Below, piece by piece: positions 1-7,907 of a DNA stretch of 39,382 bases (within the stretch, counting starts at the first letter, position 1; each line of letters begins with the position of its first letter). Source of the stretch: Candidatus Woesearchaeota archaeon (lineage in GTDB: Archaea; Nanobdellota; Nanobdellia; Woesearchaeales; GW2011-AR4); contig JAHWGX010000082.1 of NCBI GenBank assembly GCA_019323655.1, positions 1 through 39,382 on the forward strand. The letters are read 5' to 3'. A program made the translations under genes and the position numbers. The notes beneath the pieces are model-generated. The model saw only the letters and a list, made by a program, of their open reading frames with translations. It ran no database searches and was not told the DNA's origin.

Positions 1-56
1 GCAGCAACTGCTATAATTATTAAAACAACAACTGTTATTAAGAATGATTTCTCCAC
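1..56 (-). CDS. N-terminus of a membrane-anchored or secreted protein (runs off the window)
   Basis: A GTG start at 54-56 on the minus strand follows an AAGGTG ribosome-binding site (62-67) at good spacing. The 18 codons visible begin MEKSFLI and then run into a continuous hydrophobic stretch (ITVVVLIIIAVAA), as in a signal peptide or N-terminal membrane anchor. A TATA-like ATTTAAAC lies about 40 bases upstream. The rest of the gene is outside the window, so no function can be given. The gene is divergent from the one starting at 207. Confidence 0.55.
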   Translation of the reverse strand, partial: MEKSFLITVVVLIIIAVA

Positions 57-177
57 GCTATCACCTTTTTTTATTAATATTTGGTGTTATGTTTAAATAT
101 TTTGTGTTTATGAGGTACACCGTCCAAGATCCCCTATTTTAGATAGCCACTGACAATAGAAAAGTATTTATATTTCG

Positions 178-194
178 TTGGATATTATATCCAA
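178..194. promoter_or_regulatory. Palindromic operator-like site before the 207 gene
   Basis: TTGGATAT-t-ATATCCAA is a perfect inverted repeat with 8-base arms. It lies just downstream of a TATA-like TATTTATATTT (about 164-174) and ends 2 bases before the AAGGTGAT ribosome-binding site of the 207 gene. A dimeric repressor bound here would cover the transcription start. The regulator is unknown. Confidence 0.5.
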
Positions 195-206
195 TAAGGT
201 GATATT

Positions 207-827
207 TTGAGCAAGATTAAAAATACATTAATAGACTTAATTGCAAAAAATTTTATCGAAATAAACAAAAAAAGTAGGTTAAAAAGCAAAAACAGAAAAA
301 ATTATTTGAGAAAAAATATAGCTGGTGAATTTTCTATTTCTGCTGTTTTAATAAATTCTGCATTAAAAGAAGTTAAGGGCAAAAGTAAAGAAACCCTATC
401 GAAAAAGGAGGTTTTGGAGGAAACAACTGAAGAAGAATCCAAAAATAATAGGGGAATAATAAACGGAGGCTATGGGGCAATAAGCAAACATTATGGAATC
501 TCTCCAGGTGTAAAATATTCTGATTACAGCAGTATATGGAGCCATCTTGGAAGCTTTAGAACATATAATGCATACGAAGGTTTGGAAAGCTCAAACTCTG
601 CAGCGATTAAAAATGGGGAAAGCTCCAGAGAAATGATAAGCCTAGAGACAATAGACAAAGCGGCAAAACACTTTAAGTATTTTGTGGTGGGAGACGTAAT
701 GGGGGATATTGGTTTTGTCCCTCCGGTTGGCTCTGGAATAGACTCAAAGGAATGGGAAAAATACAGGCTTATGACCCAGATGTCAATTTACCAGCCGTTC
801 TTAAAATTAAAGATGGCCTCTGCCTAA
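207..827 (+). CDS. Hypothetical protein, 206 aa
   Basis: I do not recognise this protein. The start is a TTG (207-209) placed 4-5 bases after AAGGTGAT, which decides the start. The N-terminal third (residues 1-80) is strongly basic and then acidic, rich in Lys/Asn/Glu. Residues 85-206 look like a folded domain with Gly/Ser/Tyr-rich segments (NGGYGAISKHYG, VVGDVMGDIGFVPPVGSG). No signal peptide or membrane helix is visible. It is a single gene with its own palindromic operator and convergent with the 841-2698 group. Confidence 0.6.
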   Translation: MSKIKNTLIDLIAKNFIEINKKSRLKSKNRKNYLRKNIAGEFSISAVLINSALKEVKGKSKETLSKKEVLEETTEEESKNNRGIINGGYGAISKHYGISPGVKYSDYSSIWSHLGSFRTYNAYEGLESSNSAAIKNGESSREMISLETIDKAAKHFKYFVVGDVMGDIGFVPPVGSGIDSKEWEKYRLMTQMSIYQPFLKLKMASA

Positions 828-840
828 TTTTATGCTGCAA

Positions 841-1368
841 TTACTCTAAACCGGCATATTTCCTTATCTTGTAGAGGGCGGCCCTGCTTGCTACGAGCAG
901 GTTTGCAACTTCATTGCTTGCAGACACGTATTTGCTCCTGTCAAGCCTTTCACCTATCACATCTACAGCGTCCATTTGTGCAGGCGTTAAAGGGCCCATC
1001 ATGCTTGCATACGCAATGCCCTGCAGTTCAGAATAATCGCTGTAAGCCTGTTTAAAGGATACATACCGCTGATTTTCCTCCTCTGGTTCAGGAGCCTCTT
1101 TTTTTACAGTGCTTTCGAGCTCTGCCAACTCTTCCTCAAAAAGCCTGGCAATATTTACCTCATCCTGGGGAGGTGTAACCTCTTCTGCAAATTCCTCTGT
1201 CTTTAATTCTTTTTCTGAATCTTTTATGAGCTTTTCAATGTCAACTATTTCCGCTTTTCTTTTATCTTCCAGGTTCTTCAGCTTTTTTAGCCTCTCCTCT
1301 GGCCTCAGCTTTCTCAATTCTTTTTTTAATTCCTCAATATCTTCGTTTTCCGGCATCTTAAACTGCAT
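841..1368 (-). CDS. Hypothetical coiled-coil protein, 175 aa
   Basis: Unrecognised. Residues 1-60 are highly charged with heptad-like Leu/Ile spacing (EELKKELRKLRPEERLKKL), so a coiled coil is likely. An acidic Pro/Glu linker (about 60-100) leads to a C-terminal helical domain of about 75 residues (YSDYSELQGIAYASMMG ... ASNEVANLLVASRAALYKIRK). A GAGG sits just before the chosen ATG; a second ATG four codons in is possible. It is the last gene of a minus-strand group with 1408-2250 and 2252-2698, which suggests a joint, unknown role. Confidence 0.65.
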   Translation of the reverse strand: MQFKMPENEDIEELKKELRKLRPEERLKKLKNLEDKRKAEIVDIEKLIKDSEKELKTEEFAEEVTPPQDEVNIARLFEEELAELESTVKKEAPEPEEENQRYVSFKQAYSDYSELQGIAYASMMGPLTPAQMDAVDVIGERLDRSKYVSASNEVANLLVASRAALYKIRKYAGLE

Positions 1369-1407
1369 AAACCTCGGAGAATTTAAACATTTTGCCCTTC
1401 AACAGAA

Positions 1408-2250
1408 TCAAGTATGACGCCCTTTTTGGGCTGAGGGAGGAATTAAGTATGAGAACGAGGGGGATTCTTCAGACGCCTTTATCCTCTTTTTTATTTTTTC
1501 TTCGAGAGCTTTCAGGCTGTCGTTTACTGCTTCTGGTTGTAAAGCTGCTGATGATTTCCGGGCCCTATGCTGCTGGAGTTTTCTAATCTGCATTTCTATG
1601 CTCAGCTCCTTATAGAGGAGAAGCAATACATTGCCCAGCTCTAATTTTTTGGCTAAAAACCCGTTTGGAAGGCTTTTATATATGCCCAGTGCGTTTTCAT
1701 AATACCTTATAGCATCTTCTATTCTCCCTGTTTGCAGATTTGAGAAAGAGCTGTTGATAAGCATCTCCACTTTGCCAATCCAACCCTTGAAATCGTTTAT
1801 GAACTTGGAGTCTATCCTATCGTGGAGCTTTTCGTAAAGATGGAAAATTTCCTTGTTGATGTCTCTTCTCTGCTCAAGGAGAAATTCAGGAATATTGTTT
1901 CGCATATCGCTTATTTCAGAGTACAGCTTAGTTGCGCTGTCATACTTCCTGTTTTCCAGGTCATCCAGAGCTTTATTCAAAAGCCGGCTTATTATGTTTT
2001 TTTCTTTTTCTGTTGTTGGCACTAAGCTGCCTAGCGCAGTTTTTGCCATATTAGCAGCGTTATTGAGTTCTGCATAAAGTTTGTCATTCCATTCTAATTT
2101 TGCCTCTGAAACTTTGCCCCAAAGCTCAAAATAGCGGTTGACAATTTTCTCCCCTTCCCTGATAGCCTTGACGGCAACAACTTCTTCTGTGTCGCTTATA
2201 TCCTCTTTTTCAGCCCCTATTTCCCTGTCCAAAAATTCGTCAATATCCAT
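1408..2250 (-). CDS. Hypothetical helical protein, TPR-like repeats, 280 aa
   Basis: Unrecognised at family level. The middle (residues about 60-220) is all-helical with alternating helices and Tyr/Leu/Ala spacing reminiscent of tetratricopeptide repeats (ENRKYDSATKLYSEISDMR and QTGRIEDAIRYYENALGIYK are TPR-like turns). The N-terminus is acidic and the C-terminus basic and probably disordered. It starts 1 base after the stop of 2252-2698, so translation is probably coupled. A scaffold role is an inference only. Confidence 0.65.
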   Translation of the reverse strand: MDIDEFLDREIGAEKEDISDTEEVVAVKAIREGEKIVNRYFELWGKVSEAKLEWNDKLYAELNNAANMAKTALGSLVPTTEKEKNIISRLLNKALDDLENRKYDSATKLYSEISDMRNNIPEFLLEQRRDINKEIFHLYEKLHDRIDSKFINDFKGWIGKVEMLINSSFSNLQTGRIEDAIRYYENALGIYKSLPNGFLAKKLELGNVLLLLYKELSIEMQIRKLQQHRARKSSAALQPEAVNDSLKALEEKIKKRIKASEESPSFSYLIPPSAQKGRHT

Positions 2251-2251
2251 T

Positions 2252-2698
2252 TTATTGTATAATAGACCAGTACTTTTCCCACAAGCTTTCTATTTTTTCT
2301 TCTGGAAGGTCCCTTGAATGCGCCTTTATGTAAAAGACTTCCTTGATAAGGTTGTGGTTTTTTTGAATGTATTTTTTCCATAGGTGCTTTGCTTTTTCAA
2401 GGGATACATTGGACTTTCTTGCCCTTTGGAAAAACTGCTCCTTTGTCAGCAGCTTTTTTAATAGCCTGCTCTGCAGGTCTGATTGCTTTACCTCCTCCTT
2501 GCCCAGATAAATGTAAGGCGTAGTGAACTTGTACTCTATACCGAGGATCTTTTCCTCTACAAGAAAATCAACCAAGGACTGCACAATATGCTGGGGCACT
2601 TTCAGTATTTTTGCAGCATCTTCCACAGCCAGTTTTTTCCTTGACTTTACCAATTCATACAGATCATCGGCATTTGTTTTTAGAACTATGTCTTCCAT
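2252..2698 (-). CDS. Winged-helix-like small protein, 148 aa
   Basis: Residues 1-70 read as a winged-helix fold: helix (DDLYELVKSRKKLAV), helix-turn-helix (DAAKILKVPQHIVQSLVDFLVEE) and a wing (KILGIEYKFTTPYIYLG). The C-terminal half is helical and basic. The arrangement fits a DNA/RNA- or protein-binding adaptor; the exact family is not recognised. First gene of the three-gene minus-strand group ending at 841. It lies 86 bases downstream of the pilin-like gene 2785-3849 on the same strand, so read-through from the surface-protein genes is possible. Confidence 0.6.
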   Translation of the reverse strand: MEDIVLKTNADDLYELVKSRKKLAVEDAAKILKVPQHIVQSLVDFLVEEKILGIEYKFTTPYIYLGKEEVKQSDLQSRLLKKLLTKEQFFQRARKSNVSLEKAKHLWKKYIQKNHNLIKEVFYIKAHSRDLPEEKIESLWEKYWSIIQ

Positions 2699-2784
2699 TT
2701 TAATGCGAATCTTATGAATTTAGCTAATTTAAACAAAATTAATTTCCGTGCTATAAAAACTTTGTTTATTTTTTCGGAGTAGTA

Positions 2785-3849
2785 TCATGGTTCTGATTCA
2801 GGGCATTCTTGGACTGCTTCTCCTGTACGCTGGTATAAGGTTATATCCTCAAAATCCAGTTTAACCTTGCCATAGTTTTCATACTTTGGCTTGTCTAAAT
2901 CTAAACCTGTAATTGTGTAGATAGGCTCTGATTCCGGAACATCATCACAAAGAGGTGTAATTTCCCCCGATTCAAAAAATTTATAATCAACATAGTCTAC
3001 ATTGACGTCAGATTCAAAACCCAGGGCATCTAATTCATCCGGATTGACTATGCCCTGAATGCCGCAGCAATCTGATGCAGACACGTCACCGGTAAATCTT
3101 TGCAAAAAGCTTGGAGCAGCGGGATTGTAGGTATATGTCCCATGTTCTATATGCTCGGTCACATTTTGAACCTCCCATTTGTCAGGTATTACAGTTGACT
3201 TGTTTATTAGGTTCATGTAAACTAGTTTAGTTTCAGGATCTTGCTCTTTTCTCACGCTTATCAAATAATAAGGGTCATAAAAACCCGCGATATCCACTCT
3301 TGTTTTTATTAAAACATTTTTTTTCCATGATGCGGTTTCAGACAAGACCTTAAGCGAGACATTAGCATCAACATTAACATACCAAGGGCCTGTTTGGTAT
3401 ACATCGATGCCATGGAGGGTAAAATTTGCGTCTATATTATAGGTGTATTTTGATATATTGATTATTTTGTTTGTCCAGTTCCTGTATGTGTTGTTCTCCA
3501 TTATACTTTTGCCAGTAGTTTCGTCAATGAGTATCTGGCCTATACTGCCGTTTGATAAGACTTCTTTAAAAATGGCTTCAAAGTCTGTAAGAAAAGTTTC
3601 TGTAGTATTTAGGTAAAGTATTAAAGCAGTTATTGCCTTTATGCTGCTTGACTGCAATGTCCTCTCAAGATAAACATCTTCCAGATCCAATACGTGGCTA
3701 TTCACATTTAAGACTCTGGTTTTAATAACCTCTGCCTTATTTTCTGTTGTTGTCTCAAAAGGCTTGAACATTATTAGGAATATCGTTATCATAGATATTG
3801 AGATGAATGTCAGGAACATTCCTTTTTTCCCTAAGTGCTTTATTTCCAT
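2785..3849 (-). CDS. Membrane-anchored extracellular protein with class III-like (pilin-type) signal, 354 aa
   Basis: The N-terminus has a basic patch ending KKG, then one hydrophobic helix (MFLTFISISMITIFLIMF), the layout of archaeal prepilins cut after Gly by a prepilin peptidase. The remaining roughly 320 residues are polar, beta-rich and contain many N-x-S/T sequons (NTT, NGS, NNT, NWT, NIS, NFT), fitting a glycosylated surface protein. Four Cys lie near the C-terminus. Its 5' end overlaps the 3' end of 3840-4394, so the two are translated together and probably form a surface filament or its minor subunits. The Glu5 typical of major pilins is not visible, so a minor pilin or pseudopilin is more likely. 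Confidence 0.65.
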   Translation of the reverse strand: MEIKHLGKKGMFLTFISISMITIFLIMFKPFETTTENKAEVIKTRVLNVNSHVLDLEDVYLERTLQSSSIKAITALILYLNTTETFLTDFEAIFKEVLSNGSIGQILIDETTGKSIMENNTYRNWTNKIINISKYTYNIDANFTLHGIDVYQTGPWYVNVDANVSLKVLSETASWKKNVLIKTRVDIAGFYDPYYLISVRKEQDPETKLVYMNLINKSTVIPDKWEVQNVTEHIEHGTYTYNPAAPSFLQRFTGDVSASDCCGIQGIVNPDELDALGFESDVNVDYVDYKFFESGEITPLCDDVPESEPIYTITGLDLDKPKYENYGKVKLDFEDITLYQRTGEAVQECPESEP

Positions 3850-4394
3850 ACAAGAACCTCTGCGCTATACGGCCCAACCATTTCCCCAGTTTCCTTATTT
3901 GAAATTCCATAAACTATCCTTTTTGAGGGTATTAATACCTCTGTAGAGCCTTTTGATAGTTCTGCTTCTTCTGCTTCCTCCGGGGAATATAGCGGATATA
4001 ACAAATGGTTATCCATCCAAAACTCCATGGAATATTGCGATGGCAAAACATCCTGTATTAATGCTTCTATAAATGCTTTGGCTGTATCATCACCCCCCTC
4101 CCCTTTTTTATGAAATTCTGCTATTTGCTGCAGTAAAGTGTTTTCTGCGTTTGTTATCTCGCCCCCGTTCCATAATGTGCCTCCCAATCCGGCGTATGCG
4201 TTATCAACATCCTTTATCTTGTTGTTTGCAAAAAATTCCATCACGCTGTCTGACAAAATAACCACTTCTTCTTTTTCCGGGCTTTTGGTGTAAACTGAGA
4301 ATATTAAGAATACGCCGATTGCAAGCACACCAAGGGCAATTACAGAGTCAATAAGAAAAAAATAGCCTCTTCTGTTTAAGCACCTCTTTTTCAT
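3840..4394 (-). CDS. Pilin-like (pseudopilin) protein, 184 aa
   Basis: The N-terminus has Arg-Arg-Gly at residues 8-10 followed by a single hydrophobic helix (YFFLIDSVIALGVLAIGVFL), the class III signal layout of type IV pilin-like proteins. The body is acidic and has no further membrane helix. The stop overlaps the start of 2785-3849 by 10 bases. The type IV pilus-like ATPase and membrane platform genes at 31690-35037 could assemble it; that link is inference because the loci are 27 kb apart. Confidence 0.65.
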   Translation of the reverse strand: MKKRCLNRRGYFFLIDSVIALGVLAIGVFLIFSVYTKSPEKEEVVILSDSVMEFFANNKIKDVDNAYAGLGGTLWNGGEITNAENTLLQQIAEFHKKGEGGDDTAKAFIEALIQDVLPSQYSMEFWMDNHLLYPLYSPEEAEEAELSKGSTEVLIPSKRIVYGISNKETGEMVGPYSAEVLVWK

Positions 4395-4446
4395 GATGCT
4401 GTCTTAACAGTCAGTATATAATAATTTTATGTTTTTTGCAATAGAT

Positions 4447-5541
4447 TCAGCCGCATACAACAACAACAACTTTTGTAAGCTTGCCCTTGTAGTTGACAAG
4501 CTTTGTTAATCTGATTAAATTTTCCTCTCCTTCACATTTAACATCACTTGGTGTTGAAGGCCCTTTTTCTTTAGGGCACCCTCCAGCGCATTCTATTACA
4601 CAACCATCTGGGCAGTTTTCCGAATCATCATAGTTCCTTACCCAACCCGGCTGTGCAGGATTCTTAATACAACTATCCACAACTTTTTCTATGTCACAAA
4701 ACTCACATTCAGGAGGACAGAATTCGCATCCATTAATTCCGTTGCAATCCTCATGTATTATATCATCTCCGGCATAAGTGCAGTCATCTTCGCACTCTGT
4801 TGCAGAGGTCAATACAAAGTCTACTGGCTCCTGAGGCAAAACTATATCTGTTTTTGTTGAAGATAAATAACCTTCGGCAGAGGCTACCATATTATATGTT
4901 CCGCATGAAACATCATTTATTTCATAGTCTCCGTCAGAGTTAGTGGAAGCACTGTACTTTAAGGTGGAACCCTGCATTATATCTATTTTAGCGCCAACAA
5001 CAATTTCATCTTCTGTGTTTTTTACATTCCCTGAAACAGGGCCATTGCAGTTGCAGCATACTTTTATTGGGTAAGGATCTGTGCAGCCAGTGACATGGGC
5101 GTTAGTATCTGAGTATATGGAAGCCACACACATATAGCCTTCATCACAAGTGGCCTGGTACTGGCATGATAATTCCATCCCGTCAACATAGAGGCATACA
5201 TCAAATGGATAAGTGTCTTCACTTGGTTTTTGGACATGGGCATCTGTTACATCAGAGAGCTTTAGAATGCTTATACCCGTTTCACAAGAATTGCTTATTT
5301 CAAGTCCAGAGCTTTCGCAGCATAAGCTGTAAGGGTAGTTAGTCAAACTTGGGATTTCAGCATGAGCATTAGTTGTACCTGAAAGCTTAAAAATTGTTGT
5401 TTTGCCTTCACTATCACAACTTGCTGCTTCTTCAACACCGCAATTTAATAATGCGCCTCTCGCTAGGCCGAGCCCTGACAAAGCTGCTAAAAAAATAAAT
5501 GCCAATAGAAGTCCTGTTTTCATATCCCCCTTTTTTACCAT
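4447..5541 (-). CDS. Secreted cysteine-rich protein with a carboxypeptidase-regulatory-like domain, 364 aa
   Basis: A signal peptide (residues about 8-30, GLLLAFIFLAALSGLGLA) precedes three repeats, each with Asn/Asp-Ala-His and then Tyr-Pro-x4-Cys (NAHAE...YPYSLCC, DAHVQ...YPFDVCL, NAHVT...YPIKVCC). Residues about 165-245 form a CarboxypepD_reg-like beta-sandwich (SGNVKNTEDEIVVGAKI ... GDYEINDVSCGTYNMVA). A Cys-rich stretch follows (CPPECEFC, CPDGCVIECAGGCP). It is on the same strand as the pilin-like genes and ends upstream of them. Probably an extracellular, disulfide-stabilised binding protein. An ATG at codon 7 is an alternative start. Confidence 0.65.
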   Translation of the reverse strand: MVKKGDMKTGLLLAFIFLAALSGLGLARGALLNCGVEEAASCDSEGKTTIFKLSGTTNAHAEIPSLTNYPYSLCCESSGLEISNSCETGISILKLSDVTDAHVQKPSEDTYPFDVCLYVDGMELSCQYQATCDEGYMCVASIYSDTNAHVTGCTDPYPIKVCCNCNGPVSGNVKNTEDEIVVGAKIDIMQGSTLKYSASTNSDGDYEINDVSCGTYNMVASAEGYLSSTKTDIVLPQEPVDFVLTSATECEDDCTYAGDDIIHEDCNGINGCEFCPPECEFCDIEKVVDSCIKNPAQPGWVRNYDDSENCPDGCVIECAGGCPKEKGPSTPSDVKCEGEENLIRLTKLVNYKGKLTKVVVVVCG

Positions 5542-5636
5542 TTTGAATCTCTTAAACTGTTTAAACAGAATGTTCTGAACTTAATCCTTAATAAACTTTT
5601 CTAATTTTAGCTTCTTATATCCGGTTTTTTAGCCTT

Positions 5637-6257
5637 TTATTTCTCCTCTTTTTTCAAATAAATACCTATAACAATGTTTTCGCCTTCTTTCTGTTCCAAA
5701 ACAACAGCCCTCGCATAACCAAAATTAATGGATGCTATCTTTGCAAAAAGCGCGCTCAAAATCTTGATGATTGCTTCAGAGATTTTTTTTTCAAAGGGCA
5801 GCTGCGCAATCTCAACAGAAATCTTTTCATTTGTTAATTTCGTTTTGAAATTCCCGCCCAGCTTTTTTCCGATGTCTGCATAAGCATCTAAAATCTGGTC
5901 AAAGCTCAGCTTACCAGTACCATAGAAATTCAAATACATTTGATTAATCTCTTCTCCAAGGCTTATTCCAACCTTTTCAGAAAGGTTTTTGAAATCTTCT
6001 TTTGGGATGATAAGGGAAATATTAGCCATTATTTTGCTTAAAAAGCTTTCTTTGGTTATATTAACAGGAATATACCACAATTTGGCCATTCCAAACTGTT
6101 TAAAGTCGATTAAAGCTTTTTCTTTAATAATAGCCAGATACTTGGTTATGGTCATTCTATTAAGGCCAACATAGCTGGCTATATCTGAAGATGAGACTCC
6201 TAAAGGGCTTTTCTTGATAAAATCGATAATTTTATTTTCAATTTCCAGATTAAACAT
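5637..6257 (-). CDS. Winged-helix transcriptional regulator with C-terminal sensor-like domain, 206 aa
   Basis: Residues 1-65 are a winged helix-turn-helix (IDFIKKSPLGVSSSDIASYVGLNRMTITKYLAIIKEKALIDF then a wing ending KLWYIPV). Residues about 100-205 form a second alpha/beta domain ending in strands GYARAVVLEQKEG and NIVIGIYL, resembling small sensory output domains of archaeal regulators (MetOD/V4R-like; tentative). It is divergent from the membrane protein at 6432. The shared 174-base region carries a 13-base direct repeat that is a likely binding site, so control of both genes is probable. Confidence 0.7.
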   Translation of the reverse strand: MFNLEIENKIIDFIKKSPLGVSSSDIASYVGLNRMTITKYLAIIKEKALIDFKQFGMAKLWYIPVNITKESFLSKIMANISLIIPKEDFKNLSEKVGISLGEEINQMYLNFYGTGKLSFDQILDAYADIGKKLGGNFKTKLTNEKISVEIAQLPFEKKISEAIIKILSALFAKIASINFGYARAVVLEQKEGENIVIGIYLKKEEK

Positions 6258-6319
6258 TTTGATGTAGCCCTATATGGGTATAAAGAACGTACATGTGTTG
6301 GTTATATATAAAGATTACT

Positions 6320-6377
6320 ATTATTGATTATCCATAAACGAAAAATTTAAATACTAGCTATGACATTATTGATTATC
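6320..6377. promoter_or_regulatory. Direct repeat operator pair between divergent genes
   Basis: ATTATTGATTATC occurs identically at 6320-6332 and 6365-6377. The second copy extends to ATTGATTATCAAT, close to a palindrome. The repeats bracket the TATA-like AAAAATTTAAATA (about 6340-6352) that should serve the 6432 gene. Position and symmetry suggest binding by the regulator encoded at 5637-6257. Confidence 0.5.
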
Positions 6378-6431
6378 AATGCCTATAATCAGGCGTAATG
6401 ATAAGTACAAAAGCATGGAGGTGAAAACAAA

Positions 6432-6794
6432 ATGGAGAAAAAAATCGGCCATTATTCCTTTATCGGTGGAGTGATAATTGCAGTTGTACTGGGCCTTGTG
6501 CCAGAAGCGACATTAGGAGATGCTACTATAGGTTGGCTAACATCTTTGTTAGTTGTACTTGGTCTGATAGTAGGGTTCCTGAATGTTAGCGGCAAAGAAA
6601 CCAAAGAGTTTATGCTAGTGGCTGTTGTTCTAATCATAGCTGCAGGCATGGCTGGCGCAGAAGGAACTCTTGGCGGAGTACAAATTATAGGACTGTACCT
6701 ACAAGGCATATTCCATAACATCCTGTCCTTTGTAGTTCCAGCAACAATAATTGTTGGCTTAAAGGACGTATGGGCCTTAGGACAGAACCAATAA
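6432..6794 (+). CDS. Small integral membrane protein, 120 aa
   Basis: Four hydrophobic segments are visible (about residues 9-25, 34-50, 60-78, 92-110), Gly/Val/Ile-rich with very few charges. The family is not recognised with confidence. The start follows a strong GGAGGTGA site (6418-6425), the best ribosome-binding site in the window, and a long T-rich terminator follows the stop, so it is likely a highly expressed single-gene unit. Probably controlled by the divergent winged-helix regulator. Confidence 0.65.
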   Translation: MEKKIGHYSFIGGVIIAVVLGLVPEATLGDATIGWLTSLLVVLGLIVGFLNVSGKETKEFMLVAVVLIIAAGMAGAEGTLGGVQIIGLYLQGIFHNILSFVVPATIIVGLKDVWALGQNQ

Positions 6795-6796
6795 AC

Positions 6797-6819
6797 TTTT
6801 TTTCTTTTTTTTCTTTTTT
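6797..6819 (+). terminator. T-tract terminator after the 6432 gene
   Basis: Three runs of T (7, 8 and 6 bases) separated by single C residues directly follow the stop codon at 6794. Archaeal termination commonly uses such U-tracts without a hairpin. Confidence 0.6.
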
Positions 6820-6860
6820 CTTGAACAAATTATTTATACCCCTAAAAAATACTTTCTCTT

Positions 6861-7868
6861 ATGAAGATTTTTGGCAATATAGAGTTGATAGATCTTGCAA
6901 TTTATTCTGATAAGACTTTAATAGTTGGAGATTTTCATATCGGCTATGAGGAAGCCTTGAACAAGAAGGGCTTGTTAGTTCCAAGACTCCAGTTTGATGA
7001 CATCATTAAAAGACTTTCAAATATATTCTTAAAACTAAAAAACAGGGAAATCGACAGGATTGTTGTTAATGGGGACCTGAAGCACGAATTTGGAACGATT
7101 TCTGAGCAGGAGTGGAGGCATACACTGAGGCTGCTTGATTGCTTTAGGCAGCATTGCAAAGAGATTATTTTGGTCAAGGGCAACCATGACACTATATTAG
7201 GGCCAATAGCAAAGAAAAGAAATGTTAAGGTTGTGGAGCATTATTTTGTTGAGCCGGTTATTTATAGCACCTTAAAAGATAAAAAAGCAATGATCAATGA
7301 AAGCCAATTAAAAAATAAGATAAATGATAAAAGCCCAATTAAAAAAGTTACAATGAGTAATAAAGCATTGAAAACAATAAAACTTAATAATGGAAAACCC
7401 ATTGGGAAAATTACAATAACAACTATAATTAACAATAAAATTCCAATAAATAAAAAATTTAAAAAAATAAATATAAAAGGCATTAACAATAAAATTGGGA
7501 AAACACTGGAAAAAATAAAAATAATTGGCAATAACAAAAATTTGAAAAGCAAAATTCTTGTAGTGCATGGAGATGAAATCCCTGATAAAAAGCTGCTGAA
7601 GGGTGCTTCCACAATTATTATCGGCCATGAGCATCCCGCTGTTTCTGTAAGGGAAGGCTCAAGGTCAGAGCTGTTCAAAGCCTATCTGATAGGAAAATGG
7701 AAAGGAAAAAACCTTATTGTGCAGCCGTCATTTAATCTAGTAACAGAAGGAACTGATGTTTTAAAGGAAGAATTATTAAGCCCGTTTTTAAAAGGCAGTT
7801 TAGGTAACTTTGATGTGGTTATTGTGGGGGATAAATTGTATAGGTTTGGGAAATTAAAGGGATTGTGA
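6861..7868 (+). CDS. Archaeal SbcD/Mre11-related metallophosphoesterase with a large low-complexity insert, 335 aa
   Basis: Calcineurin-like phosphoesterase motifs are in order: DFHIGYEE (residues about 22-29), VVNGDLKHEF (about 69-78), VKGNHD (about 106-111), VVHGDE (about 231-236) and GHEHPAV (about 253-259), giving the two-metal site. The size and motifs fit the archaeal single-gene phosphoesterase family related to SbcD (usually about 220-250 aa). The excess is an insert of roughly 95 residues between the GNHD and HGD motifs. Both halves keep intact motifs, so the enzyme may still be active. Probable role is nuclease/phosphodiesterase; substrate unknown. A TATA-like TTATTTATACC about 30 bases before the ATG suggests a leaderless message. 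Confidence 0.85.
   Translation: MKIFGNIELIDLAIYSDKTLIVGDFHIGYEEALNKKGLLVPRLQFDDIIKRLSNIFLKLKNREIDRIVVNGDLKHEFGTISEQEWRHTLRLLDCFRQHCKEIILVKGNHDTILGPIAKKRNVKVVEHYFVEPVIYSTLKDKKAMINESQLKNKINDKSPIKKVTMSNKALKTIKLNNGKPIGKITITTIINNKIPINKKFKKINIKGINNKIGKTLEKIKIIGNNKNLKSKILVVHGDEIPDKKLLKGASTIIIGHEHPAVSVREGSRSELFKAYLIGKWKGKNLIVQPSFNLVTEGTDVLKEELLSPFLKGSLGNFDVVIVGDKLYRFGKLKGL
7263..7548 (+). other. Lys/Asn/Ile-rich in-frame insert within the phosphoesterase
   Basis: About 95 codons made almost only of AAA/AAT/ATA-type codons encode a Lys-, Asn- and Ile-rich stretch (for example KIPINKKFKKINIKG) with no homology to the phosphoesterase core. The reverse strand is open across the same interval, as expected for such skewed composition. 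Repeated AATAAA-like units suggest expansion by slippage, or an inserted sequence that stayed in frame. Confidence 0.7.
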
Positions 7869-7907
7869 GAGTGATAAGGTTTATGATTGCAATTTAAAGA
7901 ATGTCAT

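Noticed and set aside
7262..7678. Long minus-strand reading frame inside the phosphoesterase
   Set aside because: It arises from the A-rich codon bias of the insert; the hydrophobic Phe/Ile-rich product is the mirror of AAA/AAT codons and has no start signals.
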